From Aurantimonas sp. 22II-16-19i (lineage in GTDB: Bacteria; Pseudomonadota; Alphaproteobacteria; Rhizobiales; Rhizobiaceae), in contig NZ_AQQS01000031.1 in assembly GCF_002088275.1 (NCBI RefSeq), forward strand, positions 1-64,000: a stretch of DNA of 64,000 nt, read 5' to 3'. A model generated the notes under the pieces. It was not told where the DNA came from, did not search any database, and saw only the letters and a program-made list of their open reading frames with translations. Position numbers and translations under genes: made by a program. Every line of letters begins with the position of its first letter. Positions within the stretch are counted from its first letter, which is position 1. Positions 33,512 through 44,887 of the stretch are shown here, in pieces.

Positions 33512-35629
33512 ATGTCCACGAAGACGACGATTTCCGGCGGCCCGAGCGCGGGTTCCGCATCCGCCTATGTCGGGGAGGGCGGCGAGCACCACCAGGTTTC
33601 CGGCGGCGACGTGCCGACGCTGACCACCCAGGGCGGCGCGCCGGTTTCCGACGACCAGAACTCCCTGAAGGCGGGGACGCGCGGACCGACGCTTCTCGAA
33701 GACCAGCATTTTCGCGAGAAGATCTTCCACTTCGACCACGAGCGCATTCCCGAGCGCGTCGTGCATGCGCGCGGCTTCGGCGCCCACGGTGTCTTCGAAA
33801 CCTACGAGTCGCTGTCGGACATCACCCGCGCCGACCTCTTCCAGAGGGCCGGCGAGAAGACCGAGATGTTCGTCCGCTTCTCGACCGTCGCCGGCAACAA
33901 GGGCTCGGCGGATCTCGCCCGCGACGTGCGCGGCTTTGCCACGCGGTTTTATACGAAGGAGGGCAACTGGGACATCGTCGGCAACAACATCCCGGTCTTC
34001 TTCATCCAGGACGCGATCAAGTTTCCCGACCTCATCCACGCCGCCAAGGCCGAGCCGGACCGCGGCTTTCCCCAGGCCCAGACGGCCCACGACAATTTCT
34101 GGGACTTCATGTCGCTGACCCCGGAAGCCATGAACATGGCGCTGTGGATCATGTCCGACCGGACCATCCCGCGCTCGTTCCGCTTCATGGAGGGGTTCGG
34201 CGTCCACACCTTCCGGATGATCAATGCGCAGGGCAAGTCGACCTTTGTGAAATTCCACTGGAAGCCCAAGCAGGGGATGCAGTCGGTGGTCTGGAACGAG
34301 GCGCTGAAGCTGAACGGCGCCGATCCCGATTTCCATCGCCGTGACCTGTGGGATGCCATCAATGCCGGCGACTATCCCGAATGGGAGCTCGGCCTGCAGA
34401 TCTTCGACGAAGAATTCGCCGAGCGCTTCGCCTTCGACGTCCTCGACGCCACCAAGATCATCCCAGAGGAAGAGGTCCCGGTCCGCATCGTCGGCAAGAT
34501 GACCCTCGACCGCTGCGTCGAGAACTTCTTCTTCGAGACCGAGCAGGTGGCCTTCCAGACCGGCAACGTCGTTCCCGGCATCGACTTCTCGAACGACCCG
34601 CTGCTGCAGGGCCGGAACTTCTCCTATCTCGACACCCAGCTGAAGCGGCTCGGCGGCCCGAACTTCACCCACATCCCGGTAAATGCGCCGCGCTCGCCCG
34701 TGCACAACTTCCAGCAGGACGGCCACATGGCGATGCGCAACCCGAGGGGGCGCGCGAATTACGAGCCGAATTCCTGGGGCGGCGAGATGGGCGGCCCGCG
34801 CGAATCGCCCGAGGCCGGCTTCACGACCTATCCGGAGGAGATGGCGGGGCAGAAGCGGCGGGTACGCTCGGAGACCTTCGCCGACCACTACAGCCAGGCG
34901 CGGCAGTTCTACCTCTCGCAGACCGAGACCGAGCGGACCCACATCGGCAACGCCTTCACCTTCGAGCTGTCGAAGGTGGAGACGCTTGCCATCCGCTCGC
35001 GCATCGTCGCGCATCTGCGCAATGTCGACGAGGGTCTCGCCAGGACCGTCGCCGACGGCCTGCGGCTGAAGGAAATGCCGGAGGCGGCCAAGGCTGCCCG
35101 CCCGACGATCCAGGACCTCGCGATCTCGCCGAAGCTGTCGATCATCCTGAACGGCCCGGACAGCTTCAAGGGGCGCAAGATCGGCGTCCTCGTCACCGAC
35201 GGCGTCGACGCGTCGCTGCTCGCCGGCCTGAAGGAGGCGATTACGGCCGAGGGTGCCATGATGGAAATCGTCGCACCGATGGTCGGCGGCGTGAAGGCGA
35301 GCGACGGCAGCTGGATCGAGGCCAAGCAGAAGATCGATGGCGGGCCGTCGATCCTCTACGACGCCGTCGCGGTCCTCGCCTCGAAGGACGGCGCGACGCT
35401 CCTTTCGAAGGAAGCCACCGCCAAGGACTTCGTCACCGACGCCTTCGCCCATTGCAAGTTCATCGCCTATTCGCCCGAGGCGATGGCGCTGTTCGAGAAG
35501 GCCGGCATCAAGGACGATCTCGACGAGGGCTGCGTCGCGATGACCGCGGCGGGTGACGCGAAGGCCTTTCTCGTCCAGTGCCGCGAGCTGCGTCACTGGG
35601 TCCGCGAGGCGAAGGTCGACGTGGTCTGA
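33512..35629 (+). CDS. katE: Large-subunit (HPII/KatE-type) catalase
   Basis: 705 residues, the large clade-2 form. The catalytic His is in [13 protein letters not shown], the Asn in [11 protein letters not shown]-type NIPVFFIQD, and the heme-ligand Tyr in [15 protein letters not shown]-terminal flavodoxin/DJ-1-like domain starts near residue 540 ([18 protein letters not shown]). The 50-residue Gly/Ser-rich N-terminal extension also fits the large type. It removes hydrogen peroxide as a tetramer in the cytoplasm and is normally a stationary-phase/stress enzyme, in line with the upstream EcfG-like promoter. Confidence 0.95.
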   Translation: MSTKTTISGGPSAGSASAYVGEGGEHHQVSGGDVPTLTTQGGAPVSDDQNSLKAGTRGPTLLEDQHFREKIFHFDHERIPERVVHARGFGAHGVFETYESLSDITRADLFQRAGEKTEMFVRFSTVAGNKGSADLARDVRGFATRFYTKEGNWDIVGNNIPVFFIQDAIKFPDLIHAAKAEPDRGFPQAQTAHDNFWDFMSLTPEAMNMALWIMSDRTIPRSFRFMEGFGVHTFRMINAQGKSTFVKFHWKPKQGMQSVVWNEALKLNGADPDFHRRDLWDAINAGDYPEWELGLQIFDEEFAERFAFDVLDATKIIPEEEVPVRIVGKMTLDRCVENFFFETEQVAFQTGNVVPGIDFSNDPLLQGRNFSYLDTQLKRLGGPNFTHIPVNAPRSPVHNFQQDGHMAMRNPRGRANYEPNSWGGEMGGPRESPEAGFTTYPEEMAGQKRRVRSETFADHYSQARQFYLSQTETERTHIGNAFTFELSKVETLAIRSRIVAHLRNVDEGLARTVADGLRLKEMPEAAKAARPTIQDLAISPKLSIILNGPDSFKGRKIGVLVTDGVDASLLAGLKEAITAEGAMMEIVAPMVGGVKASDGSWIEAKQKIDGGPSILYDAVAVLASKDGATLLSKEATAKDFVTDAFAHCKFIAYSPEAMALFEKAGIKDDLDEGCVAMTAAGDAKAFLVQCRELRHWVREAKVDVV

Positions 35630-35657
35630 TCGGAACCGGCGGCCTGCCGCCCAAGAT

Positions 35658-35708
35658 GGCGCCCTGATGAAGGGCGCCGGATGCCGCGGTTTTGTCGCGG
35701 CGTCCGGC
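35658..35708 (+). terminator. Double hairpin after katE
   Basis: A GGCGCCCT/AGGGCGCC stem (35658-35678) runs into a stronger 13-base stem at 35676-35708 with one wobble and a GTTTTGT loop. The arms overlap, so they may be alternative structures. Located about 30-80 bases after the stop. Confidence 0.6.
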
Positions 35709-35819
35709 ACCTCCGGATACTTCTTTGCCTGCTGCATCGGGCGGCGCGACGGCTTCGGCCGCTGCGCCGCCCGTCAGCGTTAGGGGGGCAGCGTTCGGGG
35801 CGGGCGTTCGCGGCCTGCG

Positions 35820-37928
35820 CTACTGCGCCTTGCCCATCAGCCGCAGCGCGAAGGCGTAGACATAGGCGATCTCTTCCAGTTTCGAGAAGCGCCCCGACGC
35901 TCCCGCATGGCCGGAATCCATGTTGGTGCGCAGGAGCACCGGATTGTCGTCGGTCTTCATTTCCCGCAGCCGAGCGACCCATTTCGCCGGCTCCCAATAG
36001 GTGACGCGCGGGTCGGTCAGCCCGGCGAGGACCAGCGTCGGCGGATAGGCCTGGGCCTTGACGTTGTCATAGGGGCTGTAGGAGGCGATCACCTCGTAGT
36101 CCTCCCCCGACAGCACCGGATTGCCCCATTCGGGCCATTCCGGCGGGGTGAGCGGCAGGGTGTCGTCGAGCATCGTGTTGAGGACGTCGACGAAGGGGAC
36201 GACGGCGACGATGCCGCCGAACTTTTCCGGCGCCATGTTGGCGACGGCGCCCATCAGCATGCCGCCGGCCGATCCGCCCTCGGCGACGATCCGCTCATAG
36301 GAGGTGAATCGCTCGGCGACGAGGTGGTCGGCCGCGGCGATGAAGTCGGTGAAGGTGTTGGCCTTGTTGCGGCGCCGGCCGGCTTCGTACCAGCGGAACC
36401 CCTTGTCCTTGCCGCCGCGGATATGGGCGATGGCATAGACGAAGCCGCGATCGACCAGCGACAGGATGTTGGAGCTGAAGCTCGCCGGAATGGTGATGCC
36501 GTAGGAGCCGTAGCCGTAGAGGAGGCACGGCGCCGTGCCGTCGAGGGGCGTGTCCCTCGCATAGAGGAGCGTGACCGGCACCATCTCGCCGTCCTTCGCC
36601 GGAGCGAAGATCCGCCGCGTGACATAGGCGTCCGGATCGTGGCCGGAGGGCACTTCCTGGGTCTTCAGCAGCACCCGCTCGCGGCTCTCGACGTCGTATT
36701 CGAAGGTCTGGGAGGGGGTCGTCGGGGAGGAATAGGTAAACCGGATCGCCGTCGTGTCGAACTCGTAGGTGCCCGACAGGCCGAGGGAATAGGCCTCCTC
36801 CTCGAAGGCCACGGCGTGTTCCTCCCCATCCGACAGGCGCTTGACGACGATGCGCGGCAGGCCGTCCCGGCGCTCCAGCCAGACCAGGTGGTTCTTCAGA
36901 ACGAAGTGGTCGAGGATCAGCCGGCCGTCCTCATGGGGGACGAAATCCGCCCATTCGCCGCGGCCGATGGCATCGACCGGGGCGGTGACGAGCTTGTAGT
37001 CGTGCGCCCCGTCGGCATTGGTGCGGATGTAGAGGATGCCGTTCGCCTCGTCGACGTCGTACTCGACGCCGGTCTCGCGCTCGGCGAGGAGCCGCGGCTC
37101 GGCCGCCGGATTGGCCGAGGGGATCAGCCAGCATTCCGACGTCTCGTGGTCGTGGATGTCGATCACCACGAACTCGTCCGACTGGGTCTTGCCGACGCCC
37201 ATGAAGAAGCCGGCGTCGGTCTCCTCGTAGATCAGCGCGTCGTTCGCCGGGCCGTCGCCGAGCCGGTGAAAGAAGACGCGGCTCGGCCGATGGTTGGAAT
37301 CGAGGCGGGTATAGAAGAAGCCGCCCGAGCGCGCCGACCAGACGCCGCCGCCGCCGGTGTCCTCGACGACGTCGGGAAGGTCCTCGCCGCTCTCGAGATC
37401 GCGGACCTTCAGCGTGTAGAATTCCGAGCCCTTGTCGTCATAGGCCCAGGCGAGCCAGCGATGGTCGCCGGAATGGCTGGCTCCGCCGAGGGAGAAATAG
37501 GGCCGGTCGGCCGCCTCTTTTTCTGCATCGAGAAGGGTCTGCGCCTCGCCGCCCTCGCGCGGGATGCGGACGAAGCGCGGATGCTCCGCGCCGGCCTGAT
37601 AGGCGATGCCGTAGGCATAGGGGCCGTCGGGAGCCGGCACCGACGAATCATCTTCCTTGATTCGCCCGCGCATCTCCCTGACGAGCGTCTCGCGCAGCGC
37701 CTCGGTGCCGGTCATGACGGCTTTTTGATAATCGTTCTCGGCCTCGAGATGGGCCCGGATCGCCGGGTCGAGAAGGCCGGTGTCCTTGAAGACGTCCTGC
37801 CAGTTCGCCGCCCGCAACCAGGCATAGGGATCCTGCCGCTCGCGGCCGTGGCGGGTATCCCGGAGCGGTCGCTGCTCGGGAAGGGGGGGCCTCGGAAGCG
37901 CGGCGGTGGGAGCGAAGGATTTCGTCAC
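35820..37928 (-). CDS. ptrB: S9 prolyl oligopeptidase family, oligopeptidase B
   Basis: 702 residues from GTG 37928, with AGGA nine bases upstream; the frame extends further but lacks family similarity there. The N-terminal beta-propeller begins RDTRHGRERQDPYAWLR. The catalytic triad is visible: Ser in EGGSAGGMLMG, Asp in LTDPRVTYWEPAKW and His in NMDSGHAGASGR. HIRGGKDKGFRWYEAG is the conserved RGG loop of oligopeptidase B. It cleaves short peptides after basic residues in the cytoplasm. Divergent from mrpA. Confidence 0.93.
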   Translation of the reverse strand: MTKSFAPTAALPRPPLPEQRPLRDTRHGRERQDPYAWLRAANWQDVFKDTGLLDPAIRAHLEAENDYQKAVMTGTEALRETLVREMRGRIKEDDSSVPAPDGPYAYGIAYQAGAEHPRFVRIPREGGEAQTLLDAEKEAADRPYFSLGGASHSGDHRWLAWAYDDKGSEFYTLKVRDLESGEDLPDVVEDTGGGGVWSARSGGFFYTRLDSNHRPSRVFFHRLGDGPANDALIYEETDAGFFMGVGKTQSDEFVVIDIHDHETSECWLIPSANPAAEPRLLAERETGVEYDVDEANGILYIRTNADGAHDYKLVTAPVDAIGRGEWADFVPHEDGRLILDHFVLKNHLVWLERRDGLPRIVVKRLSDGEEHAVAFEEEAYSLGLSGTYEFDTTAIRFTYSSPTTPSQTFEYDVESRERVLLKTQEVPSGHDPDAYVTRRIFAPAKDGEMVPVTLLYARDTPLDGTAPCLLYGYGSYGITIPASFSSNILSLVDRGFVYAIAHIRGGKDKGFRWYEAGRRRNKANTFTDFIAAADHLVAERFTSYERIVAEGGSAGGMLMGAVANMAPEKFGGIVAVVPFVDVLNTMLDDTLPLTPPEWPEWGNPVLSGEDYEVIASYSPYDNVKAQAYPPTLVLAGLTDPRVTYWEPAKWVARLREMKTDDNPVLLRTNMDSGHAGASGRFSKLEEIAYVYAFALRLMGKAQ

Positions 37929-38188
37929 GGGCAGGGTTCCTGGCTTGTGGTCTTCGGGCGCACCGCGGATCTTGCGGCAATTGCAGCGCAAATTCCCCGA
38001 AAAAGCCACCGTCGCTGGAGTGACGCGGCCATTGCTCAACGGTTGGTAAGGAAAACCCGGACCATTGTCGCCAATTCGGTGAAACGATTTCGACGCCGCA
38101 GTTAGGCGGTCCGGTGGCGCTTCGCAAGCCGAGGCGGGCTCGACGGGCGAAACCGTACGCTCGCCAACGATGATGGCTCCGGGCGCGC

Positions 38189-38216
38189 TTGCCCCCGGCT
38201 TTACCGGTTCTTATAG
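38189..38216 (+). promoter_or_regulatory. Candidate sigma-70-type promoter of the mrp operon
   Basis: TTGCCC (38189-38194) and TTATAG (38211-38216) are 16 bases apart, about 54 bases before mrpA. The -10 overlaps a GTTCT/AGAAC inverted repeat (38207-38219) that could be an operator. The rest of the divergent gap 37929-38269 shows no gene. Confidence 0.35.
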
Positions 38217-38269
38217 AACGAGGGCGTTCGGTACTGTCTTGCCGGGCGGGCAAACGGCAAGGATCACGA

Positions 38270-40633
38270 ATGGCGGAAATCGAGGCGACGACCGGAGGAA
38301 CACTGGCCCTTGCCCTGCCATTCATCGCCGCAGCGCTCGCGCCGATCCTGAAGCGGGTCATGGGGGCCCACGCGGCCTGGATCCTGGCGCTGGCGCCGGC
38401 GCTGGCTTTTGCGATACTGTTCGGCTTCGTGCCGACGGTCTCGGCCGGCGGTGTGGTGCAGTTCGGCTATGACTGGATTCCCGCCTTCGACGTCCGCTTC
38501 TCGTTCCGCATCGACGGCCTCGCCTCGACCTTCGGCCTTCTGATCACCGGCATCGGCACGCTGATCGTCCTTTATTCCGGCGGCTATCTGAAAGGGCACC
38601 GCGACCAGGGGCGGTTCTTCTCCTTCATCCTGATGTTCATGGGCTCGATGCTCGGCCTCGTCCTCGCCGACGACCTGATGACGCTGTTCGTCTATTGGGA
38701 GCTGACCTCGATCACCTCCTTCCTCCTGATCGGCTTTGACCACGAGCGCGAGAAGGCGCGGCGCGGTGCGATCCAGGCCCTGGCGATCACCGGCGGCGGC
38801 GGCCTGGCGCTCCTCGCCGGCTTCATCCTGATCCGCGAGGTCACCGGCCTCAACTCGATGACCGAGATCCTGGCGGCCGGCGACGCGCTGCGGGACAGCC
38901 CGTACTACCTGCCGATCTTCGTCCTCGTCCTCTGCGGCGCCTTCACGAAATCGGCGCAGATGCCGTTCCACGTCTGGCTTCCCAACGCCATGGAAGCGCC
39001 GACGCCGGTCTCGGCCTATCTGCATTCGGCGACCATGGTGAAGGCCGGCGTCTACCTGTTGCTGCGCACCCAGCCGGCGCTCGGCGACACGGCATTATGG
39101 ACGACGGTGCTGCCGCTCTTCGGTTCCGTGACGCTGGTCCTCGGGGCGCTGCTCGCGGTGCGGGCGACCGACATCAAGATCACGCTGGCCTATACGACCG
39201 TTGCCTCGCTGGGGCTCCTGGTCATGCTGATCGGGGTCTCGACCGAATACGCGCTGATCGGCGCGGTGCTCTACCTGATCGCCCATTCGCTGTTCAAGGG
39301 CGGCCTGTTCATGGTCGCCGGCTCCGTCGACCACGGCGCCCACACCCGCGAGATCGGGCAGCTGGGCGGGCTGGCGAAAGCCATGCCGCTGACCTTCGCC
39401 GCAGCCCTTCTCTGCGCCTTGTCGATGGGCGGCATCACCCCCTTCGTCGGCTTTCTGGCGAAGGAAGAGATCTATCATGCGCTGGAATACGCCGACGCCT
39501 ATCACATCGCGCTGATGGCAGCCGCGATCCTCGGCAATGCGCTGATGTTCGCCGCCGCCTTCATCGTCGCGCTGAAGCCCTTCGTCGGCAAGCTGCCGGA
39601 GACGATCGACCATCCGCACGAGGGCGGGTTCACCATCTGGTTCGGGCCGCTTCTCCTCGGTGTCCTGGGGCTTGTCGGCGCCCTGTTCTACCAGACCTAC
39701 CACGCGCTGTTCTCCGTCCCGATGGCGAGCGCCGCCATCGGCAGCCCCGTCGCGATCGACATCTCCTGGGTCCCGCATCTCAACCTCGCCTTCGCCCTGT
39801 CGATGGCGACGATCGTACTGGGCATCGCGATCTATCTCGCCTCGGATGCCATCCGGGCGGCGACGAGCCGGGTACTCTCGGCGATCGGCTGGGGACCGGA
39901 TCATGGCTTCGACCAGGCGATGCGCGGGCTCCTGCGGTTCTCCTTCTTCGTGACGAGCCGCCTGCAGTCCGGCCGGCTCGACTACTACATGACGGTCACC
40001 GTGGTGGTGATCGCCGCCGCGCTCTTCGTCCCGATGATCTTCGGCGGGGCGCTGCCGGCCGAGCCGCAGATGCCGCAGCTGCGCTTCCACGAGTGGATCG
40101 TCATCGCGCTGATCCTCGTCGGCATCCTCGCCGTCGTCGTCGCCAAGAACCGGCTGACGGCGATCGTTTCCCTCGGCATCCAGGGCTTCGGCGTCGCTTT
40201 GATCTTCATGGTGCTCGGCGCGCCGGACCTCTCCTTCACCCAGTTCATGGTCGAGACCCTGTCGGTGGTGATCCTGGCGCTGGTGATGACGCGGCTGAAG
40301 CTGTCCCCCGCCGATCACCGGCCCCTGCGCGAGAAGCTTCCCGACGCCCTGATCGCGGCGGTGGGTGGCGCCGGCTTCGGGCTCTTCCTCTTATCGATCG
40401 TGCAACGGCCGTTCGACCCGGTGCTGTCCGACTTCTTCGAGCGCTACAGCTACGCGATCGCCCACGGCAAGAACGTCGTGAACGTCATCCTCGTCGACTT
40501 CCGCGGCGTCGACACGATGGGTGAGATCGCCGTGGTGATGACCACGGGGCTGGCCATCCTGGCGCTGATCCGTGTCCGGGCCGGCCGCAGCAACGTCCGA
40601 CCTCAACCCGATCCGACGGAGACGACGCCATGA
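38270..40633 (+). CDS. mrpA: Na+/H+ antiporter Mrp subunit A
   Basis: 787 residues from ATG 38270. About 20 hydrophobic helices are present, with the proton-pumping NADH-dehydrogenase-like core: [19 protein letters not shown] (conserved Glu), [34 protein letters not shown] and [17 protein letters not shown] (conserved Lys/His). The MrpA-specific C-terminal part includes [20 protein letters not shown] and [19 protein letters not shown]. It is the largest subunit of the seven-protein antiporter. The start of mrpB overlaps its stop. Confidence 0.96.
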   Translation: MAEIEATTGGTLALALPFIAAALAPILKRVMGAHAAWILALAPALAFAILFGFVPTVSAGGVVQFGYDWIPAFDVRFSFRIDGLASTFGLLITGIGTLIVLYSGGYLKGHRDQGRFFSFILMFMGSMLGLVLADDLMTLFVYWELTSITSFLLIGFDHEREKARRGAIQALAITGGGGLALLAGFILIREVTGLNSMTEILAAGDALRDSPYYLPIFVLVLCGAFTKSAQMPFHVWLPNAMEAPTPVSAYLHSATMVKAGVYLLLRTQPALGDTALWTTVLPLFGSVTLVLGALLAVRATDIKITLAYTTVASLGLLVMLIGVSTEYALIGAVLYLIAHSLFKGGLFMVAGSVDHGAHTREIGQLGGLAKAMPLTFAAALLCALSMGGITPFVGFLAKEEIYHALEYADAYHIALMAAAILGNALMFAAAFIVALKPFVGKLPETIDHPHEGGFTIWFGPLLLGVLGLVGALFYQTYHALFSVPMASAAIGSPVAIDISWVPHLNLAFALSMATIVLGIAIYLASDAIRAATSRVLSAIGWGPDHGFDQAMRGLLRFSFFVTSRLQSGRLDYYMTVTVVVIAAALFVPMIFGGALPAEPQMPQLRFHEWIVIALILVGILAVVVAKNRLTAIVSLGIQGFGVALIFMVLGAPDLSFTQFMVETLSVVILALVMTRLKLSPADHRPLREKLPDALIAAVGGAGFGLFLLSIVQRPFDPVLSDFFERYSYAIAHGKNVVNVILVDFRGVDTMGEIAVVMTTGLAILALIRVRAGRSNVRPQPDPTETTP

Positions 40634-41049
40634 GGACGGTCATCTTCCGGTTCACCGCGCCCTATCTCACGGCGCTGATGGTGCTGTTCTCGATCTTCGT
40701 GCTCCTGCGCGGCCACAACGAGCCGGGAGGCGGCTTCATCGGCGGCCTGATCGCAGCCTCCGCGCTGGCGATCTACGGCATCGCCTGCGGCGTCGTCGCC
40801 GTTCGCCGCTCGCTGCATTTCCATCCCTTGTCGATTTCTGCGGCGGGCCTGTTCATGGCTGTCGTCGCGGGGCTGCTGTCGCTTCTCTTGAGCAGCCAGT
40901 TCATGACGGGCCTGTGGGTGTTTCCGACGATCTTCGGGACCGAGCTCGCTTTGTCGACGCCCCTGATCTTCGACATCGGGGTCTATCTCGTCGTCGTCGG
41001 CTCGATCAGCTCGATCGCGCTCGCCCTCGAGGAAAGGGAGAGCGACTGA
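40630..41049 (+). CDS. mrpB: Na+/H+ antiporter Mrp subunit B
   Basis: 139 residues, four hydrophobic helices. The MnhB motif [19 protein letters not shown] is near residues 27-45, and [16 protein letters not shown] near 114-129. It overlaps mrpA by four bases and mrpC by one (TGATG). It is a small membrane subunit required for assembly of the complex. Confidence 0.95.
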   Translation: MRTVIFRFTAPYLTALMVLFSIFVLLRGHNEPGGGFIGGLIAASALAIYGIACGVVAVRRSLHFHPLSISAAGLFMAVVAGLLSLLLSSQFMTGLWVFPTIFGTELALSTPLIFDIGVYLVVVGSISSIALALEERESD

Positions 41050-41426
41050 TGGAAACCGCCCTCAGCTTCGTCGTCGGCTGCCTCTTTGCCGTGGCGCTGT
41101 ATCTGCTTCTGTCGAAACACATCATCCGCATGCTGCTGGGCGTCGTCCTGCTCGGCAACGCCGTGAACATCCTGATCTTCACGGCCGGCCGGATCAGTTC
41201 CGTCGCACCGCCCCTCATTGCCGAGGGCGCCTCGGTCCCGCTGACGGACGTCGCCAACCCGCTGCCCCAGGCGCTGGTGCTGACGGCGATCGTCATCTCC
41301 TTCTCCTTCTTCGCCTTCCTCCTGGTGCTCGCCTATCGCGCCTATCAGGACCTCGGCACGGACGACACCGACCAGATGCGCGTCGCCGAACCCGAGAATG
41401 ACGGCCCTCCGCCGCTGGGATATTGA
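41049..41426 (+). CDS. mrpC: Na+/H+ antiporter Mrp subunit C
   Basis: 125 residues from ATG 41049, whose A is the last base of the mrpB stop. Three helices resemble NuoK: LYLLLSKHIIRMLLGVVLLGNAVNILIF and DPLPQALVLTAIVI-type NPLPQALVLTAIVISF. The tail is acidic and Pro-rich. Confidence 0.95.
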   Translation: METALSFVVGCLFAVALYLLLSKHIIRMLLGVVLLGNAVNILIFTAGRISSVAPPLIAEGASVPLTDVANPLPQALVLTAIVISFSFFAFLLVLAYRAYQDLGTDDTDQMRVAEPENDGPPPLGY

Positions 41427-41433
41427 TCGTTCG

Positions 41434-43137
41434 ATGGCTGGACCTTCCGAGACCGCACAATTGAAGACCGAGGCGATGGTGCAGGCCGCGCTGGCGCCGT
41501 CGGACTATCTCGTCGTCGCGCCCGTCGTCGTCTGCCTGCTGTTCGGCGCGATGCTTTTGATGATCCGCAAGCGCATCGACTGGCACCCCGTCCTTGCCAT
41601 CCCCGGCTTCTTCCTCGTCCTTCTCGTCGACGTGCTGCTCTTGCTGAAGGTCGCGGCCGAGGGGCCGCAGACGATGATGATGGGCGGCTGGAAGGCGCCC
41701 TTCGGCATCGCCTTCACGGTCGACATGCTGGGAGCGCTGTTCGTCACGGCGTCGGGCTTCGTCGCCTTCGCGGCGGCGATCTATGCCAGCGTCTCGATCA
41801 ACCGCACCGAGCGCCGCTACGGCTTCTTCCCCTTTCTCTTCCTGATGATGGGCGGTGTTTCGGGAGCCTTCCTCACCGGCGACGTCTTCAACCTCTATGT
41901 CTGGTTCGAGGTCCTGCTGATCGGCTCCTTCGGGCTCCTGATCCTCGGCTCGGAACACGAGCAGCTCGACGGGGCGACGAAATACTGCTTCCTCAACCTC
42001 GTCGCGACGACGCTGTTCCTGATCACCACCGGCTATCTCTACGGCCTGTTCGGCACCCTCAACATGGCCGACATCGCCGAGAAGGCCGGCGGGTTCGAGA
42101 ATGACGGAGCGCTGCTCACCATCGTCGTCCTCTTCCTCGTCGCCTTCAGCGCGAAGGCCGCGGCCTTCCCGCTGAACTTCTGGCTGCCGGCCTCCTATCA
42201 CACGCCGCGCTTCGTCGTGTCGGCGCTGTTTGCGGGCCTCCTCACCAAGGTCGGCGTCTATGCGCTGATCCGCATCGTTTTGATGCTGTTTCCGCCCCAG
42301 CATGCCGAGCTGGCGCCGCTGATCGCCTGGGTCGCGGCGCTGACCATGCTGGTGGGGGCCTTCGGAGCCCTCGCCCAGAGCGATCTCCGCCGGCTGCTCA
42401 ACTACTTCGTCGTGGCCGGCATCGGCACGATCTTCGCCGGCCTCGCCTTGGTCGGCGGGGAGGGCGCGCCGGATGCCGGTTCCCTGGCGAACGCTGCGCG
42501 CGCCGCAACGGCGGACGGCGCGCCGGACGTCGTCGCAGGAGCCGCGGCACCGCTGCTGCCGGCCACCGGAAACCTGGTGGTGGGGCTCTCCGGCGCGGTG
42601 TTCTATGCCCTCCATTCGATCGTGGTGATGACGGCGCTGTACCTTGCCGCCGGTACGGCGGCGCGGATCGCCGGCTCGTCCTCGCTGCGCGACATGGGCG
42701 GTCTCTGGCGCGGCAAGCCGGCTCTGGCGGCGCTGATGCTGGTCTTCCTCTTTGCCGTCTCCGGCCTGCCGCCCTTCTCCGGCTTCTGGCCGAAGGTCGT
42801 CCTCGTGCGCGGCGCCTTCCAGGCGGGGCTTCCCTGGCTCGGCGCGGTGATCCTCTTCACCGGCTTCCTGATGACCGTCGCCAGCGCCCGCATCTTCGCG
42901 CTCGCCTTCTGGCGAAACGCGCCCGAGCCCGCCGTGGCGGGGGCGCGCGGCGGCAGCTTCGATCCCGAGGGCGAGGCGTCGCCTGCCCTGTCCATGACGC
43001 CGCTCCTCATCCTCGCCGTCTTCATCGTCGCCGCCGGGGTGCTGCCGCAATGGCTGGCGACACTCACCGACATCGCCGCGCGGGGCGTCGTCGATCCCGC
43101 CGCCTATCTCGGCTCGGTGTTCGGAGGCGCGTCATGA
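41434..43137 (+). CDS. mrpD: Na+/H+ antiporter Mrp subunit D
   Basis: 567 residues from ATG 41434; an ATG at 41398 would overlap mrpC by 29 bases. It is a NuoM/N-like antiporter core with [18 protein letters not shown] (conserved Glu), [37 protein letters not shown] and [16 protein letters not shown]. An unusual roughly 40-residue Ala/Gly-rich insert (about residues 345-385, [13 protein letters not shown]) sits in a loop, longer than in most MrpD proteins. The stop overlaps mrpE. Confidence 0.95.
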   Translation: MAGPSETAQLKTEAMVQAALAPSDYLVVAPVVVCLLFGAMLLMIRKRIDWHPVLAIPGFFLVLLVDVLLLLKVAAEGPQTMMMGGWKAPFGIAFTVDMLGALFVTASGFVAFAAAIYASVSINRTERRYGFFPFLFLMMGGVSGAFLTGDVFNLYVWFEVLLIGSFGLLILGSEHEQLDGATKYCFLNLVATTLFLITTGYLYGLFGTLNMADIAEKAGGFENDGALLTIVVLFLVAFSAKAAAFPLNFWLPASYHTPRFVVSALFAGLLTKVGVYALIRIVLMLFPPQHAELAPLIAWVAALTMLVGAFGALAQSDLRRLLNYFVVAGIGTIFAGLALVGGEGAPDAGSLANAARAATADGAPDVVAGAAAPLLPATGNLVVGLSGAVFYALHSIVVMTALYLAAGTAARIAGSSSLRDMGGLWRGKPALAALMLVFLFAVSGLPPFSGFWPKVVLVRGAFQAGLPWLGAVILFTGFLMTVASARIFALAFWRNAPEPAVAGARGGSFDPEGEASPALSMTPLLILAVFIVAAGVLPQWLATLTDIAARGVVDPAAYLGSVFGGAS

Positions 43138-43607
43138 CCCTCTTCCTGATCAACATCATCCTGGCGCTGGTCTGGACGGTCGTCTCCGGCTCCTTTACGC
43201 TCCTCAACCTCGGCTTCGGCTTCCTCCTCGGCGCGGCCTCGCTCTTCCTGATCCGCCGGGAGATCGGGGCGAGCGGCTACATGAGCCGCATCTTCCGGAT
43301 CGCCGGTCTGTTCCTGCTCTTCCTGCGCGAACTGATCCTGTCCGCCTGGCGCGTCGCGGTGATGGTGCTGTCGCCGAAGATGCACCTGACCCCCGGCATC
43401 TTCGCCTACAGGCTGAAGGTCGACCGCGACTTCGAGATCACCCTGCTCGCCAATCTCATCACCCTGACGCCCGGAACGCTCTCCGTCGACGTCTCCGAGG
43501 ATCGCTCGACCCTCTATGTCCACGCGATCGACTGCTCGGACCCGGAGGGGGCGCGAGCCGACATCGCGTCGGGCTTCGAACGCAAGATCCTCGAGGCCTT
43601 CCGATGA
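43134..43607 (+). CDS. mrpE: Na+/H+ antiporter Mrp subunit E
   Basis: 157 residues. N-terminal helices precede the MnhE signature [34 protein letters not shown] overlaps occur at both ends. It is needed for stable antiporter assembly. Confidence 0.95.
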   Translation: MTLFLINIILALVWTVVSGSFTLLNLGFGFLLGAASLFLIRREIGASGYMSRIFRIAGLFLLFLRELILSAWRVAVMVLSPKMHLTPGIFAYRLKVDRDFEITLLANLITLTPGTLSVDVSEDRSTLYVHAIDCSDPEGARADIASGFERKILEAFR

Positions 43608-43987
43608 ACCACAGCGAATTCGCCCGGACGTTCCTCGACATCTGCCTCGACCTGTCGCTGGCGATGCTGGGCGTCGCCTTCTTCCTGACGATCGCCCGGA
43701 TCATCATCGGCCCGACCCTGCCGGACCGGGTGCTCGGCCTCGACATGCTGACCTCCGTCGCCATCGGCTTCATCGCCGTCATCGGCATCGACACCGGCTT
43801 CATGCTTTATGTCGACATCGCCATCGCCCTCGGTCTCGTCGGCTTCCTCGCGACGGTCGCCTTCGCCCGCTTCATCCTCGCCAGGGGCAAGACCGGAGAC
43901 GACGACGAAAAGCTGAATCTGAGGAAGATCGACGGCGACGCGTTCAAAACGGTCAACAAGCCGACATCGAGGAAGCCCAGCCGATGA
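43604..43987 (+). CDS. mrpF: Na+/H+ antiporter Mrp subunit F
   Basis: 127 residues, three helices. The conserved [23 protein letters not shown] block of MnhF is near residues 35-57. The C-terminal 35 residues are a charged cytoplasmic tail. It overlaps mrpE and mrpG by four bases each. Confidence 0.95.
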   Translation: MNHSEFARTFLDICLDLSLAMLGVAFFLTIARIIIGPTLPDRVLGLDMLTSVAIGFIAVIGIDTGFMLYVDIAIALGLVGFLATVAFARFILARGKTGDDDEKLNLRKIDGDAFKTVNKPTSRKPSR

Positions 43988-44403
43988 TCGACACGGCTCT
44001 CACCATCCTTGCCGGCCTGCTGGTCGTCTGCGGAGCCGCTTTCGCCGCGATCGCGGCCTTCGGCCTGTTGCGCCTGCCCGACATCTACACGCGCATGCAT
44101 GCGGCCTCGAAGGCCGGCGCGGTCGGTTCGGGCATGATCCTGCTGGCGCTGGCGCTGGTCTCCGATTCGGGGCCTGAGACGTTGCGGGCGATCGCCGCCA
44201 TCGCCTTCTTCCTGTTGACCGCGCCGCTGTCGGCTCATCTTCTGGCCAAGGCCGCCTATGCCGTCGGCTACAAGCTGTGGCCGGGCTCGGTCCTCGACGA
44301 GATGCCGCAGATTTCCCCGAAGCCCCGCGGGTCCGACACGCCGGGGGAGGCGCATCCGGCCTCCAATGCCGAGGTGAAGCCGACGATCCGGCGGGGAAGC
44401 TGA
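43984..44403 (+). CDS. mrpG: Na+/H+ antiporter Mrp subunit G
   Basis: 139 residues from ATG 43984. Three helices with the MnhG signature [25 protein letters not shown] and [18 protein letters not shown]. It completes a canonical A-G operon for Na+ (or K+) extrusion and alkaline/saline tolerance. The C-terminus has a Pro-rich tail. Confidence 0.95.
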   Translation: MIDTALTILAGLLVVCGAAFAAIAAFGLLRLPDIYTRMHAASKAGAVGSGMILLALALVSDSGPETLRAIAAIAFFLLTAPLSAHLLAKAAYAVGYKLWPGSVLDEMPQISPKPRGSDTPGEAHPASNAEVKPTIRRGS

Positions 44404-44404
44404 C

Positions 44405-44887
44405 ATGTCGGCCGGCGGCTCGCGCATCCTCTCCGCTCTGTTCATCGTCTTCGCCGGCCTGTTCGGCGCGGCGGGCGTTGCCGGCGCGGCAATCGGCGCC
44501 CATGTCGTCTCCGACGACCGGTTCGTGGCGATCGCCGCCTCCATGGCGCTGTTCCACGGCCCGGCCCTGCTCGGTCTCGCCGCCGTTCTTGGCCGCGCGC
44601 CGCGACTTCTCGGCCTGGCGGGGATGGCCGCCATCGTCGGCGTCATCCTGTTCTCCGGCGATCTGGCGACCCGCGCGGCGACCGGCGCCTCGCTCTTTGC
44701 CAATGCGGCCCCGACCGGCGGCATGATGCTGATCGCTGCCTGGCTAATGGTGGCGGTGGCGGGCTTCCTCGCCATGGTCCGGCGGGCCGAGACGAGCCGC
44801 CAGCCCGGGGCCACCGGCAGCGTCCCGAGCGTCGCCCCAAACATCGCCCCCAGCATCGCCCCAAGCATCGATGGAGTGACACGATGA
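44405..44887 (+). CDS. DUF423-family small membrane protein
   Basis: 160 residues, four predicted helices. DUF423 features: GAAGVAGAAIGAH near the start, ASMALFHGPALLGLA, ILFSGDLATRAATG and TAPTGGM-like NAAPTGGMMLIAAW. The last 30 residues contain a short degenerate repeat (PSVAPNIAPSIAPSI). It begins two bases after the mrpG stop and overlaps the next SDR gene by four bases, so it may be transcribed with mrp. Function unknown. Confidence 0.85.
   Translation: MSAGGSRILSALFIVFAGLFGAAGVAGAAIGAHVVSDDRFVAIAASMALFHGPALLGLAAVLGRAPRLLGLAGMAAIVGVILFSGDLATRAATGASLFANAAPTGGMMLIAAWLMVAVAGFLAMVRRAETSRQPGATGSVPSVAPNIAPSIAPSIDGVTR

Noticed and set aside
33485-35737. 750-codon minus-strand frame opposite katE
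   Set aside because: It mirrors the katE gene almost exactly and has no family motifs; catalase on the plus strand is certain.
35907-38105. 732-codon plus-strand frame opposite oligopeptidase B
   Set aside because: Antisense shadow of a well-defined S9 peptidase; composition dominated by Gly/Asp/Arg/Val with no recognisable domain.
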